Assembly: GCF_040954645.1 (NCBI RefSeq) | Contig: NC_092811.1 | Coordinates: forward strand, 86,729,199-86,793,198 | Direction: 5' to 3' | Origin: Diabrotica undecimpunctata | Lineage: Eukaryota; Arthropoda; Insecta; Coleoptera; Chrysomelidae | Length of the DNA stretch: 64,000 nucleotides | Shown: piece by piece, positions 34,783-46,810 of the stretch | Position numbering within the stretch: position 1 is the stretch's first letter | Layout: each line of letters begins with the position of its first letter | Notes under the pieces: model-generated | Database searches by the model: none | What the model was told of the DNA's origin: nothing | The model's input: only the letters and a program-made list of their open reading frames with translations | Program-made: the position numbers and the translations under genes

Positions 34783-37096
34783 CAGGGTGGTCCCTAAGTA
34801 ATTGTACAAAAAGAAACAGTAGATTGTACACTTTAAAATATTACGATTTAAGCCAAATTGCTTTAATAAAATGTTAATATTAAGAAAGATACAGGGTGGT
34901 AAAGTGCAAAATTAAAATTTTATTTTTCGCTATAACTTTCATGTTTGTAAACATTTATGAATAACAATTTACAGCTGGGTACTTTTAAATATAAGAAATT
35001 ATAATTTGATGCACACTTTGATGTAACTGATAGATGGCGCCACTTATGCCACATATGTGGTATAAATTTGCACTTAACTTTTTTGCTCTTTAAGTTACCT
35101 ATATTTGAGATAAAAAATATTAAAGATACATTATTTTAACAAAAAAAAGGTATACTTAATAATAACTTAATAAGAGATAATCGCATTTTAAAAATCAGCT
35201 GCATAATTCTGATATAAGGCAATTACTCCAGGCAACGAAGAAAAAATAGACAAAAACATTAATACTTCTGAATTTTGGTATAAAATACCTTTAACTAAAG
35301 TTAATAGTTAACGAAATATTAAATAAAATAAATATACCAGCAGAAAAATTAATAATAGGATTTGACAAAATAACAGAATAATAGGATTTTACATCAAACA
35401 TTTTACGTTTTATGTTAAATTAAAGTCGTAATCAAAACATTTTGTTTACAAACCAAATTAAGAAATAGTTAAGCTAAATGACATAACTTTTTGTCAAAGT
35501 AAGTGTTCGATATGTCCACCATTTTTATAAATTCATTTGTCAATATATTCCATAAAAGATCGTCTCATATTAAATAGCATTATTGGTTCAAAAGAAACTG
35601 CTCTGCTACAGTATTTATTTCTTCCCATAGTTGGTTGCGAATGTTTATGGGATTCTTATAGACACGTTGTTTTAATGCGCCCCATACACCAAAATCAAGC
35701 GGATTAAATTCGGGGCTACGTGGTGGCTATAATGTATAATGGATGAATATATTATTTTGGATACATATCCAAATCTTATGGTATATTAGGAACTACATCT
35801 TATTTGTCGCGGAAGTGAAATAATGTATTAAATTGTGATGTATCTTGTTCATTGGTTACTTATATACACACGGAATAACCTATCGATGACATTACTTATT
35901 TATATGGTCACGTTACAGCTTACGAGTAACTATAATTACATCTCGAACAAATGGACTATTATGATTTACTAACGAACTAATATTATGCCGAACTAAATTG
36001 CCTGTGTATTTACTATATTTATAACAATATCGGTTATTAGGACAACGATGATATTTTTGTAAAAATGCTGAGTCTTTAAGGTTAGATTTGTAGCAAAAGT
36101 ATTATGAAACAAGACACATATTATTATGTGTTATTCAATACATGTGCTCTAGTTTCTATTTGTCCTAATAAAAATGGGTAAACAATTTACGTAATGAACA
36201 AGAAGTATTCTTTTCGGATTTTTTTTATGAATTAAATAATTATATTAATATCTCACCAGATTGCCAAGGAATATGACTACCACGATAAATTCAGCTTTTA
36301 GAAAAGTTGTATTTAAGTATGTTCTAACCTGGTGGTGGTGTACCATCTTACATAAACCACATATTTTGGGTTTTTAGTATTTTACACTAGAGAAAAAGTA
36401 ATACAATGCCATTATAGAAACTTAAGAAGCGATAGCAAAGGGAAATTGTAAATATGATGACGGCCAACGTCTGAATACGGACGCGGCACCTAAAGAAGAT
36501 GAAATATATTTTCTCCAATAAGACATTTAGAACCCATACCAAAGCATTTTGTGATGTTACATTATCATCTTTGAGTTGTTTTAATAAGAATAAACTACGA
36601 ATTATGCTTATCTACAGGTATTCAGTGCTTTACCGCAAAAATATCAAACTAAGAATTATTGTGCAGCTGACTTATAAAATGCCTTTATCTCAAAAACTGT
36701 TGAATTTTCAGGTTACTAACAGGTATACCTTTTCTTTGTAAAAATAATGTATCTTTAATATTTTTTAACAAAAATAGAGCTAACTTAAGGATCAAAAAAG
36801 TTAGGAGCAAAATTTATGCCACACATGTGGCATATGTGGCGCCCTCTATTAGTTACATTAAAGTAAGTATACAATTATAATTTATCCTATTCAGAAGCAT
36901 CCAACTGTAAATTTTTGTCTAACAATATTTACAAACGTAAAACTTATAGCGAAAAATAAAATGTTAAATTTTCACTTTAACGTCCTGTATCTTTCTTAAT
37001 ATCAATATTTTATTAAAGCAAGTTGGCTTAAATCGTAATATTTTAAAGTGCAGAATCTACAGTTTCTGTTTGTACAATTACTTAAGGACCACCCTG
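34783..37096 (-). mobile_element. Mariner-type transposon with about 385-bp terminal inverted repeats
   Basis: Inserted at TA (34781-34782 / 37097-37098) in the gypsy copy. The left arm 34783 to about 35170 and right arm about 36710-37096 are inverted copies. They start CAGGGTGGTCC and share landmarks such as ATGGCGCCAC / GGGCGCCAC and ATTAAAGATACATTATTTT. A transposase tail lies on the minus strand near the left arm. Confidence 0.8.
35470..35780 (-). pseudogene. Mariner-like transposase C-terminus
   Basis: The minus strand reads PPRSPEFNPLDFGVWGALKQ and RVYKNPINIRNQLWEEINTV, the last catalytic block (S-P-x-x-N-P-L-D-F) and following C-terminal segment of mariner/Tc1 relatives; the final acidic residue is D. 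Nothing further upstream in the element (35800-36700) is readable. Confidence 0.65.
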
Positions 37097-37098
37097 TA

Positions 37099-37454
37099 TA
37101 AATGAATGTCAGTAACCGTTTGGATAAATCAAAAACTTATTGCTATGGATAGAAACAGGAGCTGGTGTTTCTTGCATTTCTTGTGGTATGTAGACGCAAT
37201 GTTTTTCAATAGTAGAGTTAAAACCAAGTTTGATTAAATTAAAGTATTATGATCGACCAGTAGTGATACCAAATAGTAAAATTAAGGTACAAACTATAAT
37301 AGGTGACAGTAGTGAAGGGAGCTACTATGGCACTATTAGGCAGAGATGTTTTTATAAAATTTAATTTATTCACAAAGGGAACAAAAGTCAATTTCTGAAA
37401 TCATGAATTAAGTTTTAGTAATTAATGATTAATGAAATAAATATAAATGAAATT
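37099..37454 (+). pseudogene. Gypsy protease remnant
   Basis: IETGAGVSCISCG near 37150-37190 is the aspartic-protease active site with D changed to E (normally D-T-G-A). KLKYYDRPVVIPNSKIKVQ and a broken L-L-G-R-D-V-F-I-K-F-N block follow. The piece lies between two transposon insertions. Confidence 0.65.
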
Positions 37455-39878
37455 GGACGTAGTTATGCAGAAAGCTATCAACCCTCAAAAGTAGAGTTTT
37501 GAGTAAATCGATATTAATCGTTTTTTTAACAGTAAATTAATAGTATATATTACAGCTTAATTAAAAAATTTAATTTTTTATTTTCATCTGACAAAATATC
37601 TCATTTTTAACAAAGTAAAAGTAAAAGAAAAGTGTTTTCTTCAATATTTTGAAAAATACAGCAATTTTTTTTGGGGTTGGTTGCTTTCTGCATTATTATG
37701 TATTATTAAAAAAAAATATAATTCGGAAGATCTATACAAAAGAAAAATCATTTATTAAAAAAAAATCTATGAAACATCTTCAAGTTCAAAATCAAGACTA
37801 GCTACATTATACCCATCGATATCTTCCTCAATGTTGTCATCTCCTTGTATTTTTTTGTAGAAATCTTGGCAGTCTGATGGGATAAGGTGCATTATCTCGT
37901 TCAGATTTGCAATTTTTTTTGCAGCAATCATCTTACCATTGGGCCATAGCGTACTCATTAAAAAAATGTCTTCAGTTTTACTTATTGTGCTGTTCCTTTC
38001 TTTCTTCTTTTTAATATCAATCTTATGTACAGGTGCGTCAAACGAATCGTGCTGAACAGTCACCAAGAATGGTTCATCTTTTTTTAACATAATCGATCTT
38101 ATTTTTAGCCAGTTTGTTTTTTGTCCGTCGATGCTTGTTTTTCTGTTGACGATTTTTTTTTTTTCAATCATATTGACACAGTTTGTTCAGTTCAGTTTGT
38201 TCAGTTCCGTTACCACAAAAGGTTTTTTTTTCGACATTGTTTGATTACCTTTACATATTCGGAGGGCAAATACAAGCTTTTAACATAAGAGTTAACTTAA
38301 TATTCCGATTTTGACCGCCGCATGAATCACTCCAGAGAATGAGATGTTGGACGCCTTTTTCTATGTGAGCATTTATATGTTTAAGAAGGCAAGAACCTAC
38401 ATCTTGAGCCCCTCTTCCTGCAACGCCTTCAGACAAAACGTAACAGAATCCTTGATCTTGCTTTCCGTTATGAATACCACAGTTGTATACCCAGAGCTGT
38501 CTTTTATAAAATACAATGTTTGTCGGTATTCTTGGTGAAGGTAATGTTTTCTCTAAATCGAATGTAAGGCATTCGTATTTTTCATTTTCTTTAGCCAACT
38601 GAAAGTCATGTCTTCTTAAATATTGAGCATTTTCTGCGTCTTTCAGGTGATTGGTATAATTGTTTTGGAATATTTCATTATCAATTTGTATCTTCAACTT
38701 ATCACACGTATTACAGGTATCTTTTTTGAGTGTCTTGAATTTCAAATTAAATCGTTGGTACAATATTTTTTTATAGGATGGCATGCTTACAGGTTTTTCG
38801 GTTTCTTGGCTATACAGCTCATACATTTTCTGTATCGTCATTTCCGGGGGCAAAAATTCAGCGCTTGTTTGTTCGCTACGATAGTGAGATTTATATTTTG
38901 GAATTTTCTTAATTTGTTCAATTACCTCCTGAATTTTGGCTTCTGGAAGTTTATTTTGACCTCCTTGTTTAATACCTCTTTGATTTAATATACATTTCAC
39001 GGCATACCACTTTGTCTTGTATTTTATAGATCCTTGAAAATTTTCTTTTTTCTGGATTTCTACCATAAAGTCGTTTTTTCTGAAGCTGCTGTACTCCCGT
39101 TGCGATAAAATTCACCTGGCAATCATATGAGCCCAATGACCAAAATCTTTCAAACTCTAACTTTCGTATCTCGACAGGTACATGTTCGGCACATTTTAAA
39201 GTGCAATTACAATCGTAATTTAAAAATTTTTTTGGTTTAATTTCTCTTCCTTTATGGTTGTAATATTGTTCATTGCTACTCCTGTTCTTTTTCAGTTCTG
39301 TCCTGTTTTGATTGTCAAATTTCCGTTTTCTTACTTTTTTGGCCTTCCCTCGTAAACTTTATTTTCTAAGGTGGTTTCTGTTAAATCGCTATCAGCAACG
39401 ACATGATCTTGTTCTAATAATGTTTTTCATAATCTGAACTACAAGAATAATCACTTAAAGCTTCGTAATTGGTGTCGCGAATAGAGTCATCGTCATCTTC
39501 CGAACCACCTGGATGAATATCACGACCCAAAATACACCAAACAACAATATTTTGAGGTTATGTGAAGATTCCATAATGCAGAAAACTACCAACCAACGCA
39601 GTTGCGTCAACAATTTCAGATTTTTATTTACGCAGAAGGCAACCAAGCCGCTTGGTCGCATTATATCACGATTGATACCAGCCAAGTGGATTAGTATTTT
39701 TCTGCAAAAACCGAAATCTTACAAGGTTAAGAAAATGGATTGGTTAATACAAAAACAGTTATTAATTTTAATTGGTAGGTTTCTGCAGTTTAAAATATTT
39801 GACATATAGACAAACTTTATGTGCTTAGTACGAATTTAAGCCTATTGTGGGTTGGTAGCTTTCTGCATAACTACGTCC
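37455..39878 (-). mobile_element. DNA transposon with AATT target duplication, copy 1
   Basis: 34-bp terminal inverted repeats (starting GGACGTAGTTATGCAGAAAG; 2 mismatches) at 37455-37488 and 39845-39878, with AATT directly outside both ends (37451-37454, 39879-39882). Related words (GGTTGGTTGCTTTCTGCA at 37677, GCAGAAAACTACCAACCAA near 39580) are subterminal repeats. It encodes one protein on the minus strand. Superfamily not recognised with confidence; 4-bp duplications occur in Sola-type elements among others. Confidence 0.75.
37767..39370 (-). pseudogene. Putative DDE-type transposase of the AATT element, copy 1
   Basis: Minus-strand order: basic start GRPKKVRKRKFDNQNR (39360-39300), FLNYDCNCTLKCAEHVPVEI, RFWSLGSYDCQVNF, then ORF 39066-38251 with PSYKKILYQRFNLKFKTLKK, TCNTCDKLKIQID (two C-x-x-C), YECLTFDLEKTLPSPR, RQLWVYNCGIHNG and LILWSDSCGGQNRNIKL, then 38171-37767 as C-terminus (KTNWLKIRSIMLKKDEPF). 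T-F-D and S-D-S-C-G-G-Q-N look like the first two acidic residues of an RNase H-like nuclease. A frameshift between 38251 and 38171 and one near 39067 interrupt it. Confidence 0.6.
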
Positions 39879-39882
39879 AATT

Positions 39883-40180
39883 GACTTTGATTCACAATTA
39901 AATGTTTTATTAAAAATTTAGGGACAATTTTTAATTATGAATTGGGTAAATACATAAGTGATCAAATTCATGTAGAGGTGGATGAAGATGTTAGGCCAAT
40001 TTTTCAAAATCCCTTTTACATTTAGAGAGAAAGTAACGGCAGAGTTGCTTAAGCTAGAGAAAGAAGGGGTAATAGAGAAAGTAGGAAATGCTTTGTAGGG
40101 CACACCGTTGGTACCTGTACTTAAACCTAATGGTAAGGAAGTAAAATTAAGTGCTAATTATAAAAAATATTTAATACCGC
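39883..40180 (+). pseudogene. Gypsy reverse transcriptase start, broken
   Basis: Readable as QIHVEVDEDVRPIFQNPF, then after a frameshift REKVTAELLKLEKEGVIEKV and TPLVPVLKPNGKEVKLSANY, the opening of a Ty3/gypsy RT (K-x-x-G-x-I/V-E-x-V, P-x-V-x-V-x-K-x-x-G). The W of A-L-W-G is a TAG stop. The remainder of RT is missing. Confidence 0.7.
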
Positions 40181-40334
40181 TTCTCCGAAACGACTGGACA
40201 GATTTTTTTGAAATTTTTGTATGTATATTCTGTAGGTCTAAAAAGAGGTTACCTATTTATAGGTTTTACATATTCTTATGTTTTTATGATGTGGCACTAA
40301 AAAACATACAGCACTTAATTTGCACCCCTCTAAT

Positions 40335-40585
40335 ACTAACCAAGGAGGATGAACACAACTACGGATTTATCAACATCGTGAAGAGCCGTAAGATGCAGTA
40401 CTTGGGACATATAATGAGAAATCAAGGCAGATACGAGCTACTTCAATGCACTTTGCAAGGTAAAATTGAAGGAAAAAGGGAAAAAGGACCTCAACGCAGC
40501 TATTTCATATAGCAACCAACAAAGTCATCATAGCCAGGATGATCGCCAACGTTCGGAACGGACAGGCACTCTAAGAAGAAGAATA
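40335..40585 (+). pseudogene. LINE 3' end fragment
   Basis: IVKSRKMQYLGHIMRNQGRY, CTLQGKIEGKREKG and, after a frameshift, ATNKVIIARMIANVRNGQA are the C-terminal end of an insect endonuclease-reverse transcriptase LINE. It ends in an A-A-G-A-A-G-A-A-G-A-A tail near 40575-40590. Severely 5'-truncated. Confidence 0.65.
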
Positions 40586-40589
40586 CTAA

Positions 40590-40850
40590 CCCTTTTTTTA
40601 TAGTTATTAGTGTCACAGAGTTAGTTGTCATACATGATGTGGCATTAAAAATAAATACAGCTGCAGCACAAATTGTTTGGGTGGGCTTTAGTGTAAGCAC
40701 CAGTTTAACAAGAAAGGGAGTTGGCAGATGAAGTGGCCAATGTAACAAAAATGGAAGAGATGTGCTCACAACACAATATTGTGAAACTTAATGCAGCTTG
40801 GCTAGTAGGCTGTTCCAGAGGATGACCAGTAAGAATCTTTGTTTTACGCA
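40590..40850 (+). other. Possible RNase H-like LINE remnant
   Basis: A stretch reading ELADEVANVTKMEEMCSQHN (about 40713-40772) resembles the A-D-x-x-A region of LINE RNase H. The word GATGTGGCAYTAAAAA occurs at 40284 and 40634, on both sides of the LINE tail. Weak. Confidence 0.3.
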
Positions 40851-41059
40851 TGCCACACTCTATCATATTTATGAAATTGAAATTCCTCTGGTAATATGGT
40901 TTGTCTAACTATTAGTTCTTATAAAAGACTATTGATGTTTAAATTATAATTAAAAAGTGACGAACGTTACAGAGTCCTTAATTTTCTCCTCCAGAGCACT
41001 CCTCTATTAGAGTTTTTTGATATTTCAATATTATTGATACCATATTATAGTATACCTAC

Positions 41060-41202
41060 TTGTGCTATATGATGTCTATGTTTTTTCATTCTATCAAATA
41101 AATAATTTCCAAGACCGCGTACATCTGGTTCAAATTTAAACGGAGTATAAAAAGTATATTCTTCCCCAGACTCTTCATTGTTGTTGGGTTCAGTCTGTGG
41201 AT
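41060..41202 (-). CDS. Host acyl-CoA synthetase/luciferase-like gene, N-terminal exon
   Basis: First recognisable coding exon of an ANL-superfamily enzyme (luciferase / 4-coumarate-CoA ligase / acyl-CoA synthetase type, which adenylates carboxylic acids). On the minus strand a TTTTTAG acceptor precedes it. It encodes 47 residues plus a split codon, with YTFYTPFKFEP and YLFDRMKKHRHHIAQ, like the N-terminal region of insect luciferase-like proteins. It ends in phase 0 at CAA before a GTAGGT donor. It has no in-frame ATG and starts in mid-codon, so an upstream exon at higher coordinates is missing. Joined to 30735-31038 it reads in frame. Family assignment rests mainly on the downstream exons; whether it acts on luciferin, fatty acids or something else cannot be told. 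Confidence 0.75.
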
Positions 41203-41373
41203 CTAAAAATACATATATTAAATAAATATTAATATTTTTAAAGTCCGTAAATCCGTAATTTTTAAAGTTAAAATTATACCGTAATTTCGGGTGACTCTGA
41301 CTCACTCTCGAAGTTTAAATGTAGATTTCAGTATTCTGAATATACTGACTACTTTTCTACAAAAAAGTAATGA

Positions 41374-41790
<417 letters not shown>

Positions 41791-42567
41791 TGATGAGTGT
41801 CTTACCACCCGGCAAAATAGCGGAAATGATAGAAGACAGATTAAGTTGTGAGATAGTATGAGATAAAGCTAGTTCTTGACGTGGCTATTTCACTTCAGTT
41901 AAAATTATACGGATGACCTCGAAAATATTTTATTTTAATAATTTCTGATGTTAGAATAAATGATTGAATAAATTAAGATATATTATAGTAAAAATATTAA
42001 TTATTAGCGATTTTAAATTATTAATTTTTAAGTTTATTTAATAATAAAAATAACTTAACTGAAATATTTGATTAAACTAAAGGTATGTATGTTCTATCCT
42101 AAAACAATTGTGTGTAGAATTGGCGTAATAGTTAGAGACGTGGTCTAGTGACAAGAAGATTGGAGGTTCAATTCACACCAAGGATAAAATTTTTGTTTTA
42201 GTCAATCAAAAAATAATAGAAAATATGATACATATTAGGTAAAAAGTTTTCGAAAAACTCATTATTTACAATTTATTCTTATTCCAATGTTAAAAAATAG
42301 AAATAAAAAATAATTCAATTACAGTTTTACAGTCTTACGTTGTGATTGCAAAATAATCCGGTTAAGACTGTTTAATGCCAAATCCATCACTAAATTCTCA
42401 GTGTTAATATCAATTCCTCTGTACAGGTAATGATTTTCAAAACAATTAACAACATTGTAATGGATGCGCGCGAACAGCTGCCTGCTTTACAGCTAACCAA
42501 ATCATCAAGCCATCAAAAATAATAACATACCGAGAAGTGTTTTTGCACGGTAAACAGAAACTTTTTA

Positions 42568-43660
42568 TTGAAAAAACAATTCGTGAAAATGGTTTTAACG
42601 GTCGAGGAAAAAGTGCAAATTGTTGTCTGGCATGTGAATGGATTATTAGACAACATGATTAGACAACAATTTGTAAATATATTTCCAAATAGGCCGGCTC
42701 CAGCACGATCAACAATTCAGTCTATTATACGTAATTTTTTTACTTATGGATCCGTGTTCACTCCAAGAGGAGTTCGTAGACGAAGGGAGGTAAATTCAGA
42801 TTTGGAACTAAGGGACACTTTGATTTCTGCAAGTATTAAGCAAAATCCTACCCAATCAACATCTCGTCTCGGAGAACAATATGGAATTTCAAGATTTAGA
42901 GTAGGTAAAATTTTGAAAAGACATGGATACCGTCCCTATAAACTTCATAAATCCAACGAACAATTCTTTGGGGATCAATATGGACGTTTAGAATTTTGTC
43001 AAACTGCAATGGAAATGTCACATCAAGATGAATATTTTTTAGAGAACATTTTGTTCAAGGATGAATGTACGTTTTCATTGCAGGGCCGTCACAATTCAAT
43101 GAATGCTCGGTATTGGTCTCGAGGAAATCCTCGTCATTTATGTCGCTCGTACCCAGCGTCCTCGAAAAGTAAATGTTTGGGGAGGCATAATACGGAATCA
43201 TGTCATTGGTCCATTTTTTATAGATGGTATGTTGACTGGGCGGAAATACTTGGAACTTCTGCAAAATTAAATTGTCCCAGTCCTTCGTAATTTACCAATA
43301 CCTTTCAATTCCATATGGTTTCAACACGATGGTTGTCCCGCACATAATTATCGCATCGTCAGTGAATATCTCAGTGCGACTTTTCCTAATCGATTGATTA
43401 GTGGCCACGGAGATATTTTTTGGCCTGCAAGATCACCTGATCTTGCACCTTGTGATTTTTTTATGTGGGGATATATCAAATCCAAGCTATATGGAATTGA
43501 AGACGATAGGCCTAATTCTATCCAAAAATTAAGAGAAAAGATCTCTGATTGAATGAGAGGTATTAGTCCAGAAACATCAACTAATGTTAGACGAAACTTT
43601 TATAATAGATTGGGTTATTGTTCTGCTGCTAATGGAGGCTTATTCAAACATTTATTGTAA
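42568..43660 (+). pseudogene. DD41D (rosa-type) mariner transposase, one main frameshift
   Basis: The start, MVLTVEEKVQIVVWHVNG, at about 42589 follows an in-frame upstream start at 42568. The N-terminal helix-turn-helix pair and a linker (RFRVGKILKRHGYRPYKLH) precede catalytic blocks LFKDECTFSLQGR (first D), FQHDGCPAHNYRIV (second D, 43325-43365) and WPARSPDLAPCDFFMWGYIK (third D). Forty-one residues separate the last two aspartates, the DD41D spacing. A frameshift near 43165 and a TGA at 43551 break an otherwise readable ORF. It ends at TTATTGTAA near 43660. Confidence 0.85.
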
Positions 43661-44390
43661 ATACATTTCATTAGAATAATTTTTTTTATTTTTATAGAAT
43701 GTCTACATATTTAAATATTTTTAAAAGTACATTTATTTAGAACGTTCTTTTATGTTTGAAGAATTATTACTTTATTTTCGAAAGTACGACATTGTTTTTT
43801 CAATAAGATTTTCATGATTTACTATAAACACTTCTAATAAAAACTGAAATAAATGTCTAGTGATTTAAAGCAAAACGATATAATGTCTGCATAATTTCAA
43901 ATTTTTAAAAAAGTAAAACCTTCATGTGGGATTTGAACCCTGAGCGCCTGCATGAGAACATCGTGACTTGAACTCTGATCCATCAAACTTTTATATTTCT
44001 TCAGTGACAGTTTGGGATATTGTTCGGCTGCTAATGAAGGCTTATTTGAACATATTGTAAATACGTTTATTTACAATATTTTTTTATTTTTGTAGAATTT
44101 TTACTTATTTAAACATTCTTTAAACGTTCTTTTAATTTTGAAGAATTTTTACTTTATTTTCGAAAGTACGGCGATACTTTTTTTTTCAATAAGATATTTG
44201 TGTTTAACTTTAAACACTTCTAATACTAGTAACGACTGACAAAATTGTTTAACGATTCAAAGCAAAACGATCTCTGCATAATTTCAAATTATTAAAAAAA
44301 AAAAAAAGAAAACCACATGTGGGTTTTGAACTCTAATCGTCTGCGACGTCTTTGTCGAATTCTTACCACTAATCCACGAAGGATAGTGAT
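43612..44390. repeat. About 400-bp tandem duplication in the DD41D element
   Basis: 43612-44010 and 44013-44390 are direct copies at roughly 80 percent similarity. Landmarks repeated: CTGCTAATG-A-GGCTTATT, TACTTTATTTTCGAAAGTAC, TGCATAATTTCAAAT, ATGTGGG-x-TTTGAAC. The duplicated segment takes in the last codons of the transposase and its 3' flank. Confidence 0.75.
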
Positions 44391-44772
44391 TATTCCGTGA
44401 CAAGAGTGTATGAAACTCATCACATCATAATAGAAATTATTCTTGGTTAATAATTTAAAACTTTAGATTAAATAATTACTATTTATTAAATTATTTTATT
44501 CATATTTTTGCTTTATTGTGGTCAATCAGTTTTTACGTTATGTGAAATTAAAAAATGGAAATACGTCACACATACGTTACACATAATAATTATGACCGAG
44601 GTGATTTAGCTCGAAGCTAACGTCTAAAGGTGTGAGACTATCGATTTATAATGTTAATTATAGGTTTCTACCGATTATTTCCCACCTCTACTACTTTCAT
44701 CTCTTTTTATTTCACAACGTATTATATTTTCTATCTTTTGCGTTATTTTGCCGGTTCTTAAGGCACTCATCA

Positions 44773-44775
<3 letters not shown>

Positions 44776-44819
<44 letters not shown>
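44776..44819. repeat. (TA)n microsatellite
   Basis: About 44 bases of TA bordering the right end of the DD41D mariner; counterpart of 41674-41787. Confidence 0.95.
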
Positions 44820-44822
<3 letters not shown>

Positions 44823-45095
44823 TGTTTTAAATTAGAATGTATTTATTTGTCAACAATGTTTCTTATTATTTTCAAAGTCTTATCTAACGATAAATAGATC
44901 ATTTTTTTTAATTCGTACTTAATTACTAAAAAATATTTTAATGAACGGGTAAACAATTGCTAACGTGTTACAATTTTCTAATTGTTTGTAACTGTTCTTT
45001 ATTAAGTCTTAATTAATGATGATAATAAAATAGAGCATTTTTTTTTGTTCTTACTTAATTACTTAAAAGTTTTAATGAACCAGTTAACAATAATT

Positions 45096-46806
45096 GAAGG
45101 GCTTGATGCAATAACCGTAGACGTGCACATTGCATAGTTTTGAGAAAAATGAGAAAAACGTGTTATTGAGCATAGTTGAAATTATGTGAATTTTATTGTT
45201 TTATAACCAAAAGCTCATCTTTTCTAACAATATATGCATATGTTCACTTTGGTTTATTTATTGAAAGTTGATGTTAAATGTTGCAGATAGACGGTTATTG
45301 CTACCTAAATAGGAAACATTGTCTGAAAAAATAGTAAAAATGCTATGTTTTTGCAAAAAATCTTTTTTATTGGGTATAACAGAACTAACCTAAGAACAAA
45401 GTGCTTGATACAATAATAAATTCTACTACACTATCACTGTAATAATGCAGAAAATCAAAAATTAAATAAAAGAGGATAGTCTAAAACACTCTAATCAGAA
45501 TCATCATTTTTTTGGCAATCGGCATCTGCCCATTTGATTGTATCATAAATTATTTAGCAAAAGGGGGGAACATATATTTTCACTAAAGGCGTAATGGAAT
45601 CGTATTTTGCTGATTTCAGTGATATATTTTCGTTATAGGCCAGAGGAGCTCCGTTTAGGTCAATAATCGATCCTGAACTTTTATTTATAGCATATGACGT
45701 TAAAAAGAAAGGATTATGTGCTTCAGTTATTGAAATATTCTCAGAGGATGCAGAATCATATATAAATAATGTATATTTCGATAAAGTAAAAGGGCGCTTT
45801 TTAACCACAGCGGATTTAAAAAAAAACCTAGAGATATGTTTTGAAATCAAACACCATGCCTTGTGTTACACGTTCCACAGTGAACTTTTTACCACAACTT
45901 TCAACTAATGGATACCATTCTTCGTGTACATACAAAATCTCTTATAGTTCTTTTTTTCAATTTATGCAAAATTTTACACGGTAAGAAGCTGGACCTGGCT
46001 CGGGTAAATGCTGTACTATATTTGAAAATCTTCCATTCTTGGGTAAAGTTGAAAGAAAATGGATCATAATAGCATTTCTGTTCTGCCCTCCACAGTTGTC
46101 AGTAAATATATTTAGAACAGTAACAGAATTTTTAATTTACTTCTATATAAAATGTCACAAAAACGATACAGTTTCTATGGAGTCTTTCTTCGCAACTGTT
46201 TCGTCAAACATATAACTGACTGGTTTATTATTAGAAGAAGAGTAAAAAAGCTGATTGTAAACCCAGATCTGCCTAGCATAAAATATTTCACCCGTAATCA
46301 AAACAGAAAATGGTAAATTTTGCTGATAATCGTAACAAATCCACAGTTTCGTCGATTTGCGCCATTTCAGTTTTTTCTTTTAAATCATCGTAGAACGCTT
46401 GGGTTTCCGGAGATGAACTTCTTTTTGAACGTTCAGTTGGTGCTTAAGTTCATCCGTAGAAGCATCATCAAGTTGTATTTTTAACAGATAACAAGCAGCA
46501 CAAGTGTCTGATTTTAGATAACCAAATGACAAAGTAAAATCTTGTGAAATACCTATAATGGTAATCATACGTTACTGTAGGTTTTATTTTTTCGTGCCTT
46601 TTTAAGAGATAATATTGCTCGGGATCGTATTTTTTCAAATAAAGTTCGGTGCAATAACCGTCTACGTTATTCTACATTGAATTTCTTACAGAATACGTGT
46701 GTGGGTTTTGTTAAAAACTGTGCGGAGGTATTTTTGAAGGCAAGAAATGCCATAACCTCAATTTCGACAAAAATGGTCTTTGACCGGTTTTTGCACCAAA
46801 CCCTTC
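45096..46806 (-). mobile_element. DNA transposon with AATT target duplication, copy 2
   Basis: Inverted ends GAAGGGCTTGATGCAATAAC and its near complement ending at 46806 (3 mismatches in 22), with AATT outside both ends (45092-45095, 46807-46810). Subterminal words GACGGTTATTGC occur at 45290 and in complement at 46653. It encodes a decayed minus-strand protein homologous to that of 37455-39878. Shorter (1,711 bp), lacking the N-terminal basic part. Confidence 0.75.
45550..46568 (-). pseudogene. Putative DDE-type transposase of the AATT element, copy 2
   Basis: Minus-strand order: FGYLKSDTCAACYLLKIQLD (46525 down; C-x-x-C as in copy 1), then ARQIWVYNQLFYSSSN matching R-Q-L-W-V-Y-N, IFTDNCGGQNRNAIMIHFLS (46125 down; D-N-C-G-G-Q-N matches D-S-C-G-G-Q-N of copy 1), and C-terminal ORF 45850-45554 with FFFKSAVVKKRPFTLSKY. 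Many stops. The conserved blocks between two otherwise very diverged copies point to the functional core. Confidence 0.6.
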
Positions 46807-46810
46807 AATT

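Larger units (their letters stand above)
33960..40200 (+). mobile_element. Decayed Ty3/gypsy retroelement split by two DNA transposons
   Basis: Pieces in correct order: gag (33960-34620), zinc knuckle (34605-34780), then a mariner insert 34783-37096, protease (37100-37390), an AATT-type insert 37455-39878, and the start of RT (39883-40175). Removing each insert at its target duplication restores the text across the junction. RT after about 40175, RNase H, integrase and LTRs are absent or unrecognised. Confidence 0.7.

Noticed and set aside
42115..42190. A true tRNA gene
   Set aside because: Box-like words are present but no complete acceptor stem or anticodon arm could be drawn; kept only as a finding.
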